From Ga0077527 sp050250695 (lineage in GTDB: Bacteria > Pseudomonadota > Gammaproteobacteria > Burkholderiales > SG8-41), in assembly GCA_050250695.1 (NCBI GenBank), contig JBFWOE010000035.1, positions 1 through 22,937 on the forward strand: DNA of 22,937 nt. The letters are read 5' to 3'. Below are positions 15,159 to 22,673 of this stretch, in pieces. Below the pieces are notes generated by a model, which ran no database searches, had not been told where the DNA came from, and saw only the letters and a program-made list of their open reading frames with translations. The first letter of the stretch is position 1. Each line of letters starts with the position of its first letter. The translations under genes and the position numbers were made by a program.

Positions 15159-15238
15159 GAGGGCGCCGTTACCGGCATGCTGCCCGAGCCTGGCCGGAGT
15201 GCGGAGTTGAACCGTCCGGTCGCAGCGCCCCTCGGGAG
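15159..15238 (-). ncRNA. SAH riboswitch aptamer 2 (RBS-proximal)
   Basis: Read on the minus strand it shows the SAH-aptamer pattern. P1 strands are CCCGAG and CUCGGG, then comes the conserved GAGGGGCGCUGCGACC. A P2 hairpin (CCGGA/UCCGG) leads to GGCCAGGCUCGG, and the downstream strand ACGGCGCCCUC can form the pseudoknot with the GGGCGC of the core. Compared with aptamer 1 the P1 and pseudoknot strands differ by paired changes. The pseudoknot strand ends 8 bases before the AGGAG of ahcY, so this copy is placed to act on translation. Its P2 loop contains CAACUCC (15203-15209), a perfect complement of the GGAGUUG at the RBS (15143-15149). Confidence 0.88.
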
Positions 15239-15260
15239 CACGTTTCAAATTTCGGTGTTA

Positions 15261-15299
15261 CAAAAAGCAAAGCGCCCGCACCGTTACCGGTGCGAGCGC
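15261..15299 (-). terminator. Riboswitch-controlled intrinsic terminator
   Basis: On the minus strand GCGCUCGCACCG pairs with CGGUGCGGGCGC (one U-G pair) across a GUAA tetraloop, followed by UUUGCUUUUUG. Its 5' arm includes GCGCUC, the same bases that form the pseudoknot of aptamer 1. SAH binding should therefore prevent the terminator and switch ahcY on, as expected for this riboswitch class. Confidence 0.88.
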
Positions 15300-15372
15300 C
15301 GTTGATATCTTTGCTGAGCCTGGCCGATGATGGGTAAAACTCAAAACCCCATCGGTCGCAACGCTCCTCAGC
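15294..15372 (-). ncRNA. SAH riboswitch aptamer 1 (terminator-coupled)
   Basis: Minus-strand order: P1 GCUGAG, conserved GAGGAGCGUUGCGACC, P2 (CCGAUGGG arm, CCCAUCAUCGG arm), GGCCAGGCUCAGC closing P1, a short AU-rich joiner, then AACGGCGCUC forming the pseudoknot with GAGCGUU. These are the defining parts of the SAH riboswitch known from beta- and gammaproteobacteria. It begins almost at the predicted transcription start and its last strand is shared with the terminator at 15261-15299. Confidence 0.93.
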
Positions 15373-15379
15373 GGGCGGG

Positions 15380-15385
15380 ATTATA
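15380..15385 (-). promoter_or_regulatory. -10 box of the ahcY riboswitch transcript
   Basis: A perfect TATAAT on the minus strand lies 4 bases after the metK stop, 8 bases before aptamer 1. No clear -35 is seen inside metK at the right spacing. It implies ahcY-metF has its own start besides any read-through from metK. Confidence 0.55.
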
Positions 15386-15388
15386 CCC

Positions 15389-16555
15389 TTATTTGATGCC
15401 CGCGTCGGCCTTCAGTGCGGCAGCCTTGTCCATGTGCTCCCAGGTGAACTCGGGCTCGTCGCGGCCGAAGTGGCCGTGGGCGGCGGTCTTGGTGTAGATC
15501 GGGCGCAACAGGTCGAGCGACTGGATGATGCCTTTAGGCCGCAGGTCGAAATGTTTCTCGACCAGGGCGCCGATCTTGTCGTCGCTGATCTTGCCGGTTC
15601 CGAAGGTGTCGACCAGCACGCTGACCGGGCGCGCCACGCCGATGGCGTAGGCGACCTGCAATTCGCACTTGGTGGCAAGGCCGGCGGCGACGATGTTCTT
15701 TGCCACGTAACGCGCAGCATAAGCGGCCGAGCGGTCGACCTTCGACGGATCCTTGCCCGAGAATGCACCGCCGCCGTGGCGCGAGTAGCCGCCGTAGGTG
15801 TCGACGATGATCTTCCGGCCGGTGAGGCCGGTGTCGCCCTGCGGGCCGCCGATGACGAAGCGGCCGGTCGGGTTGATCAGGTACTTGGTGTCCTTGGTGA
15901 TCATGTTCTTCGGCAGCACCGGTTTCACCACCTGCTCGATGATCGCTTCCTCGATCTGCCTGTGAGTGACTTCCTCGCGGTGCTGCGTCGAGATCACCAC
16001 GGTATCGATGTGGTGCGGCTTGCCGTCGATGTAACGCACCGAGACCTGCGATTTGGCGTCGGGGCGCGCCCACGGCAGGCGGCCGTCGCGGCGAAGTTCG
16101 GCGTGACGCTCCATAAGGCGGTGCGAGTAATAGATCGGCATCGGCATCAGTTGCGGCGTTTCGTCGCAGGCAAAGCCGAACATCAGGCCCTGGTCGCCTG
16201 CGCCCTGGTCGAGGTCGAGGCCCTTGCCTTCGTCCACGCCCTGCGCGATGTCCGGCGACTGCTGGTCGTAGCACACCATCACGCCGCAGCTCTTGTAGTC
16301 GAAGCCGATTTCGGAGTCGTCGTAGCCGATCTGCTTGATGATCCTGCGCGCGACCTGCGCGTAATCCACACGCGCGCTGGTGGTGACCTGGCCGGCGAGC
16401 ACCACGAGGCCGGTATGGGTCAGCGTCTCGGCGGCAACGCGACCGTTCTTGTCCTCGGCGAGGATGGCGTCGAGCACGGCATCGGAAATCTGGTCGGCGA
16501 TCTTGTCCGGATGGCCTTCGGAGACTGACTCGGAAGTAAACAGGAAATTGCTCAT
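15389..16555 (-). CDS. metK: S-adenosylmethionine synthetase
   Basis: A 388-residue enzyme that makes SAM from methionine and ATP with Mg2+ and K+. Visible signatures are SEGHPDK (12-18), GAGDQGLMFGFA and GGGAFSGKDPSKVDRSAAYAAR; length fits the bacterial family. The start is ATG 16555 (MSNFLFTSESVSEGHP). An in-frame ATG at 16612 would add 19 unconserved residues across the divergent promoter region. It diverges from the first lpxL-like gene and is followed on the same strand by the SAH riboswitches and ahcY, placing SAM synthesis next to SAH disposal. I see no SAM riboswitch in its own short leader. Confidence 0.96.
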   Translation of the reverse strand: MSNFLFTSESVSEGHPDKIADQISDAVLDAILAEDKNGRVAAETLTHTGLVVLAGQVTTSARVDYAQVARRIIKQIGYDDSEIGFDYKSCGVMVCYDQQSPDIAQGVDEGKGLDLDQGAGDQGLMFGFACDETPQLMPMPIYYSHRLMERHAELRRDGRLPWARPDAKSQVSVRYIDGKPHHIDTVVISTQHREEVTHRQIEEAIIEQVVKPVLPKNMITKDTKYLINPTGRFVIGGPQGDTGLTGRKIIVDTYGGYSRHGGGAFSGKDPSKVDRSAAYAARYVAKNIVAAGLATKCELQVAYAIGVARPVSVLVDTFGTGKISDDKIGALVEKHFDLRPKGIIQSLDLLRPIYTKTAAHGHFGRDEPEFTWEHMDKAAALKADAGIK

Positions 16556-16601
16556 GGGTACGGGTCGCAGGTAGTAGGAAATCGGGGTTGAAAGAACCGG
16601 G

Positions 16602-16637
16602 TTGACCGGCAAAAAGGCCGCTAGAATAGCATATAAC
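16602..16637. promoter_or_regulatory. Divergent promoter region, metK / lpxL-like
   Basis: A 112-base gap separates the two starts. On the plus strand TTGACC (16602-16607), TAGAAT (16622-16627) and TATAAC (16632-16637) are visible, but no -35/-10 pair has good spacing (14 or 24 bases). On the minus strand TATTCT overlaps the same patch. A promoter is expected here, but the exact boxes are uncertain. Confidence 0.3.
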
Positions 16638-16667
16638 CCCCGATTTTTTAACGGATTTCCCTGCGGA

Positions 16668-17528
16668 ATGCCGATGCTGCTGACGGTGATGCAATGGTGC
16701 GCGCGTATGCCTTTGGCGGCACTGCATTTTTTCGGCGCCGGCCTGGGCTGGACGGTGTATGTCCTGTCGCCGACCTATCGCCGCCGGCTCCGGGAAAACC
16801 TGGAGATCAGCGGCCTTTGCCGGGACACCCGCGCTGCCCGCAGCACCTTGCACGCTGCCGTGGCCGAGGCCGGCAAGGGCATCGCCGAACTGTGCAAGGT
16901 CTGGTTCGGCGACGAGGCCGAACTTCGCGCGCTGGTCAGCTGTTCTGACTGGCACGTGGTCGAGGCGGCGCAGCGCGCAGGCAGGGGCGTGATTTTCCTG
17001 ACGCCGCATATCGGCTGTTTTGAAGTCTCGGCCTGGTACGGCGCGCAGCGCCTGCCATTGACCGTGCTCTACCGCCCGCCGAAACGCGCCGGGCTCGAAC
17101 CGCTGATGGTTGCCGGTCGCGCGCGCGGACAGGCGCGTCCGGCCCCGGCGACGCTGGCCGGCGTGCGCCAGTTGTACAAGGCATTGCGACGCGGCGAAGC
17201 CATCGGCGTGCTGCCCGACCAGGCCCCGGGTACCGGCGAAGGCGAGTGGGCGGATTTTTTCGGCCGCCCCGCGTACACCATGACGCTGGTCACCCGTCTC
17301 AGGGCGACCAGCGGTGCGGCGGTGGTGATGGCCTTTGCCGAGCGCCTGCCGCGCGGGCGCGGTTATGTGCTGCATCTTTCGCCGGTCAATGCCGATCCGC
17401 TGGATCCCGCAGCACTCAACCGCGCCGTCGAAGACGTGGTGCGCAGTTGTCCAGCGCAGTACCTGTGGGGCTACAACCGTTACAAGGTGCCGGCGGGCGC
17501 CGACTCGCCGGGCGACACGTCATGCTGA
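16668..17528 (+). CDS. LpxL/HtrB-like lipid A acyltransferase, first copy
   Basis: A 286-residue inner-membrane acyltransferase of the LpxL/LpxM (lysophospholipid acyltransferase) superfamily, which adds secondary acyl chains to lipid A. An N-terminal hydrophobic anchor (about 1-25) precedes the catalytic H-x4-E at H114-E119 (TPHIGCFE), LPDQAPGTGEGEWADFFGRPAYT and a closing QYLWGYNRYK. ATG 16668 is chosen because the anchor begins there; further in-frame ATGs lie at 16674 and 16689. The next gene overlaps its end by 7 bases and is a diverged homologue. Which acyl position each one modifies cannot be told from sequence. Confidence 0.85.
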   Translation: MPMLLTVMQWCARMPLAALHFFGAGLGWTVYVLSPTYRRRLRENLEISGLCRDTRAARSTLHAAVAEAGKGIAELCKVWFGDEAELRALVSCSDWHVVEAAQRAGRGVIFLTPHIGCFEVSAWYGAQRLPLTVLYRPPKRAGLEPLMVAGRARGQARPAPATLAGVRQLYKALRRGEAIGVLPDQAPGTGEGEWADFFGRPAYTMTLVTRLRATSGAAVVMAFAERLPRGRGYVLHLSPVNADPLDPAALNRAVEDVVRSCPAQYLWGYNRYKVPAGADSPGDTSC

Positions 17529-18391
17529 CACGCTTCGGCCTCGCGCTGGTGTGGCTGCTGCACGGCATGCCGCTGCGCGTACTGGCGCCGCTGGGGCGCG
17601 GACTCGGCGTGCTGCTCTACGCTTTGGCGGGCGAACGCCGCCGGGTGGTGCTGACCAATCTGCGACTGTGTTTTCCCGAACTTGATGACACGCGGCGCAA
17701 GGCCCTGGCGCGGCGCCATTTCGCCGCGTTCGGCCGCAGCCTGCTCGAACACGGCATACTGTGGTGGGGCAGCCGTGAGCGCGTGCAGCAACTGGTCCGG
17801 GTCGAAGGGTTGGAACACTGGCGCGCGGTCGGCAACCGTCCGGTGATATGGCTGGTGCCGCACTTCGTCGGGCTCGACATGGGCGCAGTGAGACTGACTG
17901 CCGAATATCCCTTTGTTGCGATGTACAGCAAACAGAAAAATCCCGCGTTCGACGCCGTGCTCTATCGCGGGCGCACCCGGCTGGGCCCCGCGGAAATGAT
18001 CTCGCGGCAGGAAGGCCTGCGGCCGGTGGCACGCGCGATGAAGGCGGGCATGCCGTTTTATTACCTGCCCGACATGGATTTCGGCGAACGCGATTCGATA
18101 TTCGTGCCGTTTTTCGGCGTGCCGGCGGCGACCATCACCGGGCTGGCGCGCATCGCTGCGCTGACCGGCGCCGTGGTGGTGCCGGCGGTGACCGAGCAGC
18201 TGCCGGGCAACGAGGGTTACTGCCTGCGTTTCCACGCAGCCTGGGAAAACTTTCCCGGCAGCGACATTGCCGCCGACACGCGGCGCATGAACGCCTTTAT
18301 CGAAGAACAGGTGCGTGCGATGCCCGAGCAGTACTACTGGCTGCACAAACGATTCAAGACGCGGCCGCCGGGCGAGGCGCGCATTTATTGA
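17522..18391 (+). CDS. LpxL/HtrB-like lipid A acyltransferase, second copy
   Basis: A 289-residue paralogue of the preceding gene, in another reading frame and overlapping it by 7 bases, which suggests translational coupling. It has an N-terminal hydrophobic helix (about 3-35) and catalytic H-x4-D at H114-D119 (VPHFVGLD), the same residue positions as in the first copy. YYLPDMDFGERDSIFVPFFG and the closing EQYYWLHKRFKTRP are typical LpxL features. The pair probably adds two different secondary acyl chains to lipid A, using acyl-ACP, at the inner leaflet. The frame stays open upstream to 17246, inside the first gene, but the domain starts at 17522. Confidence 0.87.
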   Translation: MLTRFGLALVWLLHGMPLRVLAPLGRGLGVLLYALAGERRRVVLTNLRLCFPELDDTRRKALARRHFAAFGRSLLEHGILWWGSRERVQQLVRVEGLEHWRAVGNRPVIWLVPHFVGLDMGAVRLTAEYPFVAMYSKQKNPAFDAVLYRGRTRLGPAEMISRQEGLRPVARAMKAGMPFYYLPDMDFGERDSIFVPFFGVPAATITGLARIAALTGAVVVPAVTEQLPGNEGYCLRFHAAWENFPGSDIAADTRRMNAFIEEQVRAMPEQYYWLHKRFKTRPPGEARIY

Positions 18392-18402
18392 CCCCCGGCC
18401 GA

Positions 18403-18408
18403 TATAAT
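18403..18408 (+). promoter_or_regulatory. Possible -10 box before the CoA-binding gene
   Basis: A consensus TATAAT lies 15 bases before ATG 18423. The best upstream TTGACC (18388-18393) is only 9 bases away, too close for a -35. It may be an internal promoter of the lpxL-xerC run. Confidence 0.3.
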
Positions 18409-18422
18409 CCGGCACTGACATC

Positions 18423-18848
18423 ATGTTTGAAAATCCCGACGCCCAGGCGCGCTGCGCGCTGCTGAAAAAGGTCAAGACCATTGCCGTGGTCGGCCTCTCG
18501 CCCAATGCGGCACGGCCCAGCCACGGCGTGTCGCAGGCGATGCAGGGCTTCGGCTTCCGCGTGATCCCGGTGCACCCGGCCGCAAAGGAAATCCTCGGCG
18601 AGAAGGTCTACCCTTCGCTGCAAGACATCCCGGAAAAGATCGACCTGGTCGACGTGTTCCGCAGCGCCGAATTCATCGACGGCGTGGTCGACGAATGCCT
18701 GGCCCTGGGCCTGAAGGCGATCTGGATCCAGGAAGGCATAGTCAACGAGCCGGCAGCCGATCGCGCGCGCGCCGGCGGCATGACGGTGATCATGGACCGC
18801 TGCATTTACCGCGATTACCGCGACCAGTGCCGCGATGCCGGTGCCTGA
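18423..18848 (+). CDS. CoA-binding (YccU-type) protein
   Basis: A 141-residue single-domain protein with a CoA-binding Rossmann fold, as found alone in YccU-like proteins and at the N-terminus of succinyl-CoA synthetase-like enzymes. The first strand and glycine loop read TIAVVGLSPNAARPSHGVS (about 20-38), followed by GFRVIPVHPAA, VDVFRS and AIWIQEGIVNEPA. No catalytic domain is attached, so it may be a CoA or nucleotide sensor; the function is unknown. It starts 31 bases after the second acyltransferase and ends 1 base before the preferred dapF start. Confidence 0.83.
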   Translation: MFENPDAQARCALLKKVKTIAVVGLSPNAARPSHGVSQAMQGFGFRVIPVHPAAKEILGEKVYPSLQDIPEKIDLVDVFRSAEFIDGVVDECLALGLKAIWIQEGIVNEPAADRARAGGMTVIMDRCIYRDYRDQCRDAGA

Positions 18849-18849
18849 A

Positions 18850-19686
18850 ATGCGGCTGGAGTTCACCAAGATGCACGGTCTCGGCAACGATTTCGTCGTG
18901 CTCGATGCGACCGCACAGCCGCTCGCGTTGACGGAAAAACAGTTGCGGTTCCTCGCCGACCGCCATTTCGGCGTCGGCTGCGACCAGATCCTGATGGTTG
19001 AACCGGCGCGCGAGCCCGGCACCGATTTCTATTACCGCATCTTCAACGCCGACGGCGGCGAGGTCGAACAATGCGGCAACGGCGCACGCTGCTTCGTGCG
19101 CTATGTCCATGAGCGCGGGCTCACCGCAAAAACGGCGATACGCGTCGGCACCCGCGGCGGCGTGATCGAGCCAAGGCTCGAGGCCGACGGGCAGGTCACG
19201 GTCAACATGGGGGTGCCGCAGTTCGAGCCCGCGCGCATTCCCTTCGAGGCGCCGCGCCAGGCGCTGTTGTACGATCTGGCCGTTGATAAAAAAATGATAA
19301 AAATCAATGCTTTATCAATGGGTAATCCGCATGCAGTGCAGGTCGTCGACAACATCGACACGGCCCCGGTGGCGAACGAGGGCCCGCTGATCGAAGCGCA
19401 CCCGCGATTTCCGCAACGCGTGAACGCAGGCTACATGCAAGTGGTGGATCGTTCGCACATCCGCCTGCGGGTGTACGAACGCGGTGCCGGCGAAACGCTG
19501 GCCTGCGGCACCGGTGCCTGTGCAGCGGTGGTTGCCGGCATCCGGGGCGGGCTGCTTGATGCGCGCGTCACCGTTTCGACGCGCGGCGGCGACCTCGTTA
19601 TAGTATGGGCGGGCGACGGCATGCCGGTGATGATGACCGGGCCGGCCGTGACCGTGTTCACCGGAAACGTGACGCTGCCGCCATGA
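18850..19686 (+). CDS. dapF: Diaminopimelate epimerase
   Basis: A 278-residue enzyme converting LL- to meso-diaminopimelate for lysine and peptidoglycan. The opening FTKMHGLGNDFVVLDA is diagnostic. The two catalytic cysteines are C75 (QCGNGARC) and C219 (ACGTGACA), at nearly the spacing known for the E. coli enzyme. ATG 18850 starts 1 base after the CoA-binding gene's stop. An ATG at 18835 would add five residues and overlap that gene, which is possible but gives an N-terminus longer than usual. DUF484 and xerC follow, an order common in proteobacteria. Confidence 0.95.
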   Translation: MRLEFTKMHGLGNDFVVLDATAQPLALTEKQLRFLADRHFGVGCDQILMVEPAREPGTDFYYRIFNADGGEVEQCGNGARCFVRYVHERGLTAKTAIRVGTRGGVIEPRLEADGQVTVNMGVPQFEPARIPFEAPRQALLYDLAVDKKMIKINALSMGNPHAVQVVDNIDTAPVANEGPLIEAHPRFPQRVNAGYMQVVDRSHIRLRVYERGAGETLACGTGACAAVVAGIRGGLLDARVTVSTRGGDLVIVWAGDGMPVMMTGPAVTVFTGNVTLPP

Positions 19687-19722
19687 CGCACCAGATGACA
19701 GGCCAACAAGGAAAAACCGCTG

Positions 19723-20373
19723 ATGAAACCCGATGACGTCGCCGCGTACCTTAAAGACCATCCCGAGTTCTTCGAGCAATACGCGGAGGTCGTCGCCGAC
19801 GTGTTCATTCCGCACCCGCACGGCGGGCGCGCGATTTCGATCGGCGAGCGGCAGATCCTGACCCTGCGCGAACGTGGCAAGCAACTCGAAGCCAAACTCG
19901 GCGAGCTGATCCAGTTCGGCGAAGAAAACGACGCCATCGGCGAGAAGGTTCACCGCCTGACGCTGGCGCTGATCGCCGCGCGCGACGTGCCTGCCCTGTT
20001 GCATGCAGCCGGATTCAATCTGCGCGAGGATTTTGCGGTGCCGCACGTGGCGCTGCGTGTCTGGCATCCGGAAATCGCCGGTGACGCACCCGAATTTTCC
20101 GCAAGCGAGGCCACGTGCGCGTTCGCTGCAGGATTGCTGCATCCCCATTGCGGGCCGCTGGCGATGGCCGATACCGCGGCATTTTTCGGCGAGGCGGCGC
20201 CGCTGCTCAAGTCCTGGGCCTACGTGCCGCTGCGCGGCCGCGAGACCTTCGGGCTGCTGACGCTGGCGAGCGAGGATGCGCAGCGTTTTTATCCGGAAAT
20301 GGGCACGCTCTACCTGACCCGCATCGGCGAAGTGACGGCCGCGTGCCTGCTGCGCCACCTGGAACCGGTGTGA
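19723..20373 (+). CDS. DUF484 family protein
   Basis: A 216-residue protein with the DUF484 pattern: an opening VAAYLKDHPEFFEQYAEVVADVFIPHPHGGRAIS (about 5-38), a coiled-coil-like helix (ILTLRERGKQLEAKLGELI), then a GAF-like C-terminal domain ending in a helix with YLTRIGEVTAACLL. Its role is unknown; the family is known mainly for sitting between dapF and xerC, as here. AAGGA precedes the ATG by about 10 bases. Its TGA overlaps the GTG start of xerC (GTGA), suggesting coupled translation. Confidence 0.88.
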   Translation: MKPDDVAAYLKDHPEFFEQYAEVVADVFIPHPHGGRAISIGERQILTLRERGKQLEAKLGELIQFGEENDAIGEKVHRLTLALIAARDVPALLHAAGFNLREDFAVPHVALRVWHPEIAGDAPEFSASEATCAFAAGLLHPHCGPLAMADTAAFFGEAAPLLKSWAYVPLRGRETFGLLTLASEDAQRFYPEMGTLYLTRIGEVTAACLLRHLEPV

Positions 20374-21323
20374 GCGTACGCGGACGCAAACCAGCCACCG
20401 CAAATGAGCCGGCGCCTGCGCCGGCACCAGCGTCCGGTCCCGCGCAACAACTGTTGCAGGGCTATATCGATCATCTCGCCCATGAGCGCCGGCTGGCGGC
20501 ACATACCACCACGAATTACCGGCGCGATATCGAAGCGCTGCTCGAATTTGCCGGCGACCGGCCACCGGCGAAGCTGACCATGCACGACATCCGGCGCTGC
20601 ATCGCCGAGCTGCACGGCCGCGGCCTCGATGGCCGCAGCCTTGCGCGCATGCTGTCGGCATGGCGCGGTTTCTACAATTACCTGGCGCGTGACCACGGCG
20701 GCACGCAGAACCCCTGCGTCGGCATCCGCGCGCCGAAAAGCGCGAAACGGCTGCCGCAGGCGCTGTCACCGGACGAGGCGCGGCAACTGGTCGAACTCGA
20801 CGCCAGCGACCCGCTGGCGGTGCGCGACCGCGCCATCCTCGAACTGTTTTATTCGTCGGGGCTGCGGCTGGCGGAACTGGCCGGCCTCGCGCCGGGCGAC
20901 GTCAACTTCGCCGACGCCACGGTGCGGGTCACCGGCAAGGGCAGCAAGACGCGCATCGTGCCGGTCGGCAGCCACGCAGTCACGGCTTTGCGGGCCTGGC
21001 TGGCCGCGCGCGGCGGCATGCCGCACCCCGAACCCGACGCGCTGTTCGTCGGCGCGCAGGGCCGGCGTCTGGGCCCGCGCGCGATCCAGGGCCGCGTGCG
21101 CCGGCGTGCGCAACAGCAGGGGATCGCCGCGCGTGTGCACCCGCACATGCTGCGCCATTCGTTTGCATCACACGTGCTGCAGTCGAGCAGCGACCTGCGC
21201 GCGGTGCAGGAAATGCTGGGACACGCCAGCATTTCGACGACCCAGGTCTATACCCAGCTCGACTACCAGCACCTGGCGAAAATCTACGATGCCGCGCACC
21301 CGCGGGCGAAACGCAAAGGCTGA
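20370..21323 (+). CDS. xerC: Tyrosine recombinase XerC
   Basis: A 317-residue tyrosine recombinase that, with XerD, resolves chromosome dimers at dif. An N-terminal core-binding SAM-like domain (about 25-115) precedes the catalytic domain with R166 (SSGLRLAEL), K190 (TGKGSKTR), H259 and R262 (HPHMLRH), H285 (MLGHAS) and Y294 (TQVYTQLDY), a complete set. The start is GTG 20370 overlapping the DUF484 stop. The frame is open further upstream to 20115, but that is inside DUF484. About 20 Pro/Ala-rich residues precede the conserved QQLLQGYIDHLAHER, slightly longer than usual. The dapF-DUF484-xerC context favours XerC over XerD. Confidence 0.92.
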   Translation: MSVRGRKPATANEPAPAPAPASGPAQQLLQGYIDHLAHERRLAAHTTTNYRRDIEALLEFAGDRPPAKLTMHDIRRCIAELHGRGLDGRSLARMLSAWRGFYNYLARDHGGTQNPCVGIRAPKSAKRLPQALSPDEARQLVELDASDPLAVRDRAILELFYSSGLRLAELAGLAPGDVNFADATVRVTGKGSKTRIVPVGSHAVTALRAWLAARGGMPHPEPDALFVGAQGRRLGPRAIQGRVRRRAQQQGIAARVHPHMLRHSFASHVLQSSSDLRAVQEMLGHASISTTQVYTQLDYQHLAKIYDAAHPRAKRKG

Positions 21324-21325
21324 TC

Positions 21326-21468
21326 GTTTTGCCGCCAAGGCGCCAAAAGCGCCAAGAAAATCGATGCCGAACCGTTGCATGCTGCAGCCAAATCATCCGG
21401 AATCACGGCGATCAACGGTCATTTTGAATGATGGGGTGGCTGCTTTTGGCGTTCTTGGCGTTAAAAGG
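21326..21468. repeat. Nested inverted repeat between xerC and rlmI-like gene
   Basis: The outer arms are related in inverse. The reverse complement of 21326-21360 contains CTTTTGGCGCC-TTGGCGGC, and 21442-21468 contains CTTTTGGCGTTCTTGGCG. Each arm is itself built of GGCG-type sub-repeats. An inner pair ACCGTTG (21371-21377) and CAACGGT (21413-21419) is nested within. I recall similar CTTGGCG-type intergenic repeats from other proteobacterial genomes. It fills most of the 156-base gap and may form a large hairpin. Confidence 0.65.
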
Positions 21469-21479
21469 TTTTATCCCAA

Positions 21480-22673
21480 ATGCATAAACTCATACTCAAA
21501 CCCGGCCGCGAAAAATCCCTGAAACGCAGGCATCCGTGGATATTCTCCGGTGGCGTGGACCACATCGACGGTCATCCGCAAACGGGTGATACGGTGGAAG
21601 TGAAATCGGCCGACGGTGCGTTCCTCGCGGTGGCGGCTTACAGCCCCGAATCGCAGATCCGCGCCAGGGTCTGGGACTGGGCCGCGCGCGAGATCGACGA
21701 GCAATTTTTCAAGCGGCGCATCGCCGCCGCAGCGGCGATGCGCGACACCATCGATAGCGCCGGCTTGCGGCTGGTGCATGGCGAATCCGACGGCCTGCCC
21801 GGCGTGATTGCCGACCGCTTCGGGGACACCGTGGTCGTGCAGTTGCTGAGTGCCGGCGCCGAGCGCTGGCGCGGCGCCATTGCCGATGCGCTGGCGGCAT
21901 TGCCGGGTGTCGCGCGCGTGATCGAACGGTCCGATGCCGACGTGCGCGCACTGGAAGGCCTGCCGCCTCAGTCGGGGCTGCTGCGCGGCAGCGCGGCCGC
22001 CGGCCCGCTGAACGTGCGCGAACACGGACTCGAATACGTGGTGGATGCGGAGCAGGGCCACAAGACCGGCTTCTACCTCGACCAGCGCGACAACCGCCTG
22101 CTGCTGCGCGGCATGGCCAAAGGCCGCGCGGTGCTCGACTGTTTCTGCTACAGCGGCGGGTTCGCCCTCAACGCGCTCGCCGGCGGCGCTGCGACAGTGA
22201 CCGCCATCGACAGCTCTGGCCCGGCGCTGGCCGCAGCGCAGGGTAATGCTGCCCGCAACAGGCTGGTGAATGACGGAAGCAAAATGGAATGGCTGGAGGC
22301 CGACGTGTTCCAGACCCTGCGCAAGTTTCGTGACGGCGGCAGGAAATTCGACATCATCATTCTCGATCCGCCGAAACTCGCGCCCACCGCTGCCCATGCT
22401 GCAAAGGCCGCGCGCGCCTACAAGGACATCAACCTGCTGGGCTTCAAGCTGCTCAATCCCGGCGGCAGATTGATGACGTACTCCTGTTCCGGCGGTGTCA
22501 GTCCCGACCTGTTCCAGAAAATCGTCGCCGGTGCGGCGCTGGATGCCGGGGTCGATGCGCGCATCGAACGCTGGCTCCACGCCGCGGCCGATCATCCGGT
22601 GGCGCTGAATTTTCCGGAAGGTGAGTATCTGAAGGGTTTGTTGCTGCGGGTTGGAAGTATGTGTGCTATTTGA
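21480..22673 (+). CDS. RlmI-like class I rRNA large subunit methyltransferase
   Basis: A 397-residue protein, the same length class as E. coli RlmI (23S rRNA m5C1962 methyltransferase). An N-terminal PUA-type RNA-binding domain (LKPGREKSLKRRHPWIFSGG, about 5-24, to about 75) is followed by a central EEHGL-type domain (EHGLEYVVDAEQGHKTGFYLDQRDNR) and a Rossmann methyltransferase domain with motif I LDCFCYSGGFALNAL. ILDPPKLAP and a late TYSCSGG complete the m5C signature, the cysteine there being the likely catalytic residue. It starts 156 bases after xerC, beyond the inverted repeat. Its last 8 bases overlap the stop of the convergent small gene. Confidence 0.88.
   Translation: MHKLILKPGREKSLKRRHPWIFSGGVDHIDGHPQTGDTVEVKSADGAFLAVAAYSPESQIRARVWDWAAREIDEQFFKRRIAAAAAMRDTIDSAGLRLVHGESDGLPGVIADRFGDTVVVQLLSAGAERWRGAIADALAALPGVARVIERSDADVRALEGLPPQSGLLRGSAAAGPLNVREHGLEYVVDAEQGHKTGFYLDQRDNRLLLRGMAKGRAVLDCFCYSGGFALNALAGGAATVTAIDSSGPALAAAQGNAARNRLVNDGSKMEWLEADVFQTLRKFRDGGRKFDIIILDPPKLAPTAAHAAKAARAYKDINLLGFKLLNPGGRLMTYSCSGGVSPDLFQKIVAGAALDAGVDARIERWLHAAADHPVALNFPEGEYLKGLLLRVGSMCAI

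Noticed and set aside
15138..15248. A longer N-terminus for AhcY starting at 15248
   Set aside because: The extra 37 codons coincide with riboswitch aptamer 2, are not AhcY-like, and a good RBS precedes ATG 15137.
16556..16667. A SAM-sensing riboswitch before metK
   Set aside because: The leader is short and divergent with another gene; I could not find a SAM-I, SAM-II or SAM/SAH core in it.
15534..17375. A 613-codon minus-strand open frame across metK and the first lpxL-like gene
   Set aside because: It runs out of frame through metK and antisense to the acyltransferase; composition is Arg/His-rich as in GC-rich shadows.
19683..19735. A 17-codon frame between dapF and DUF484 overlapping both
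   Set aside because: No RBS and no recognisable product; the DUF484 gene has its own AAGGA. Chance is the simpler view.
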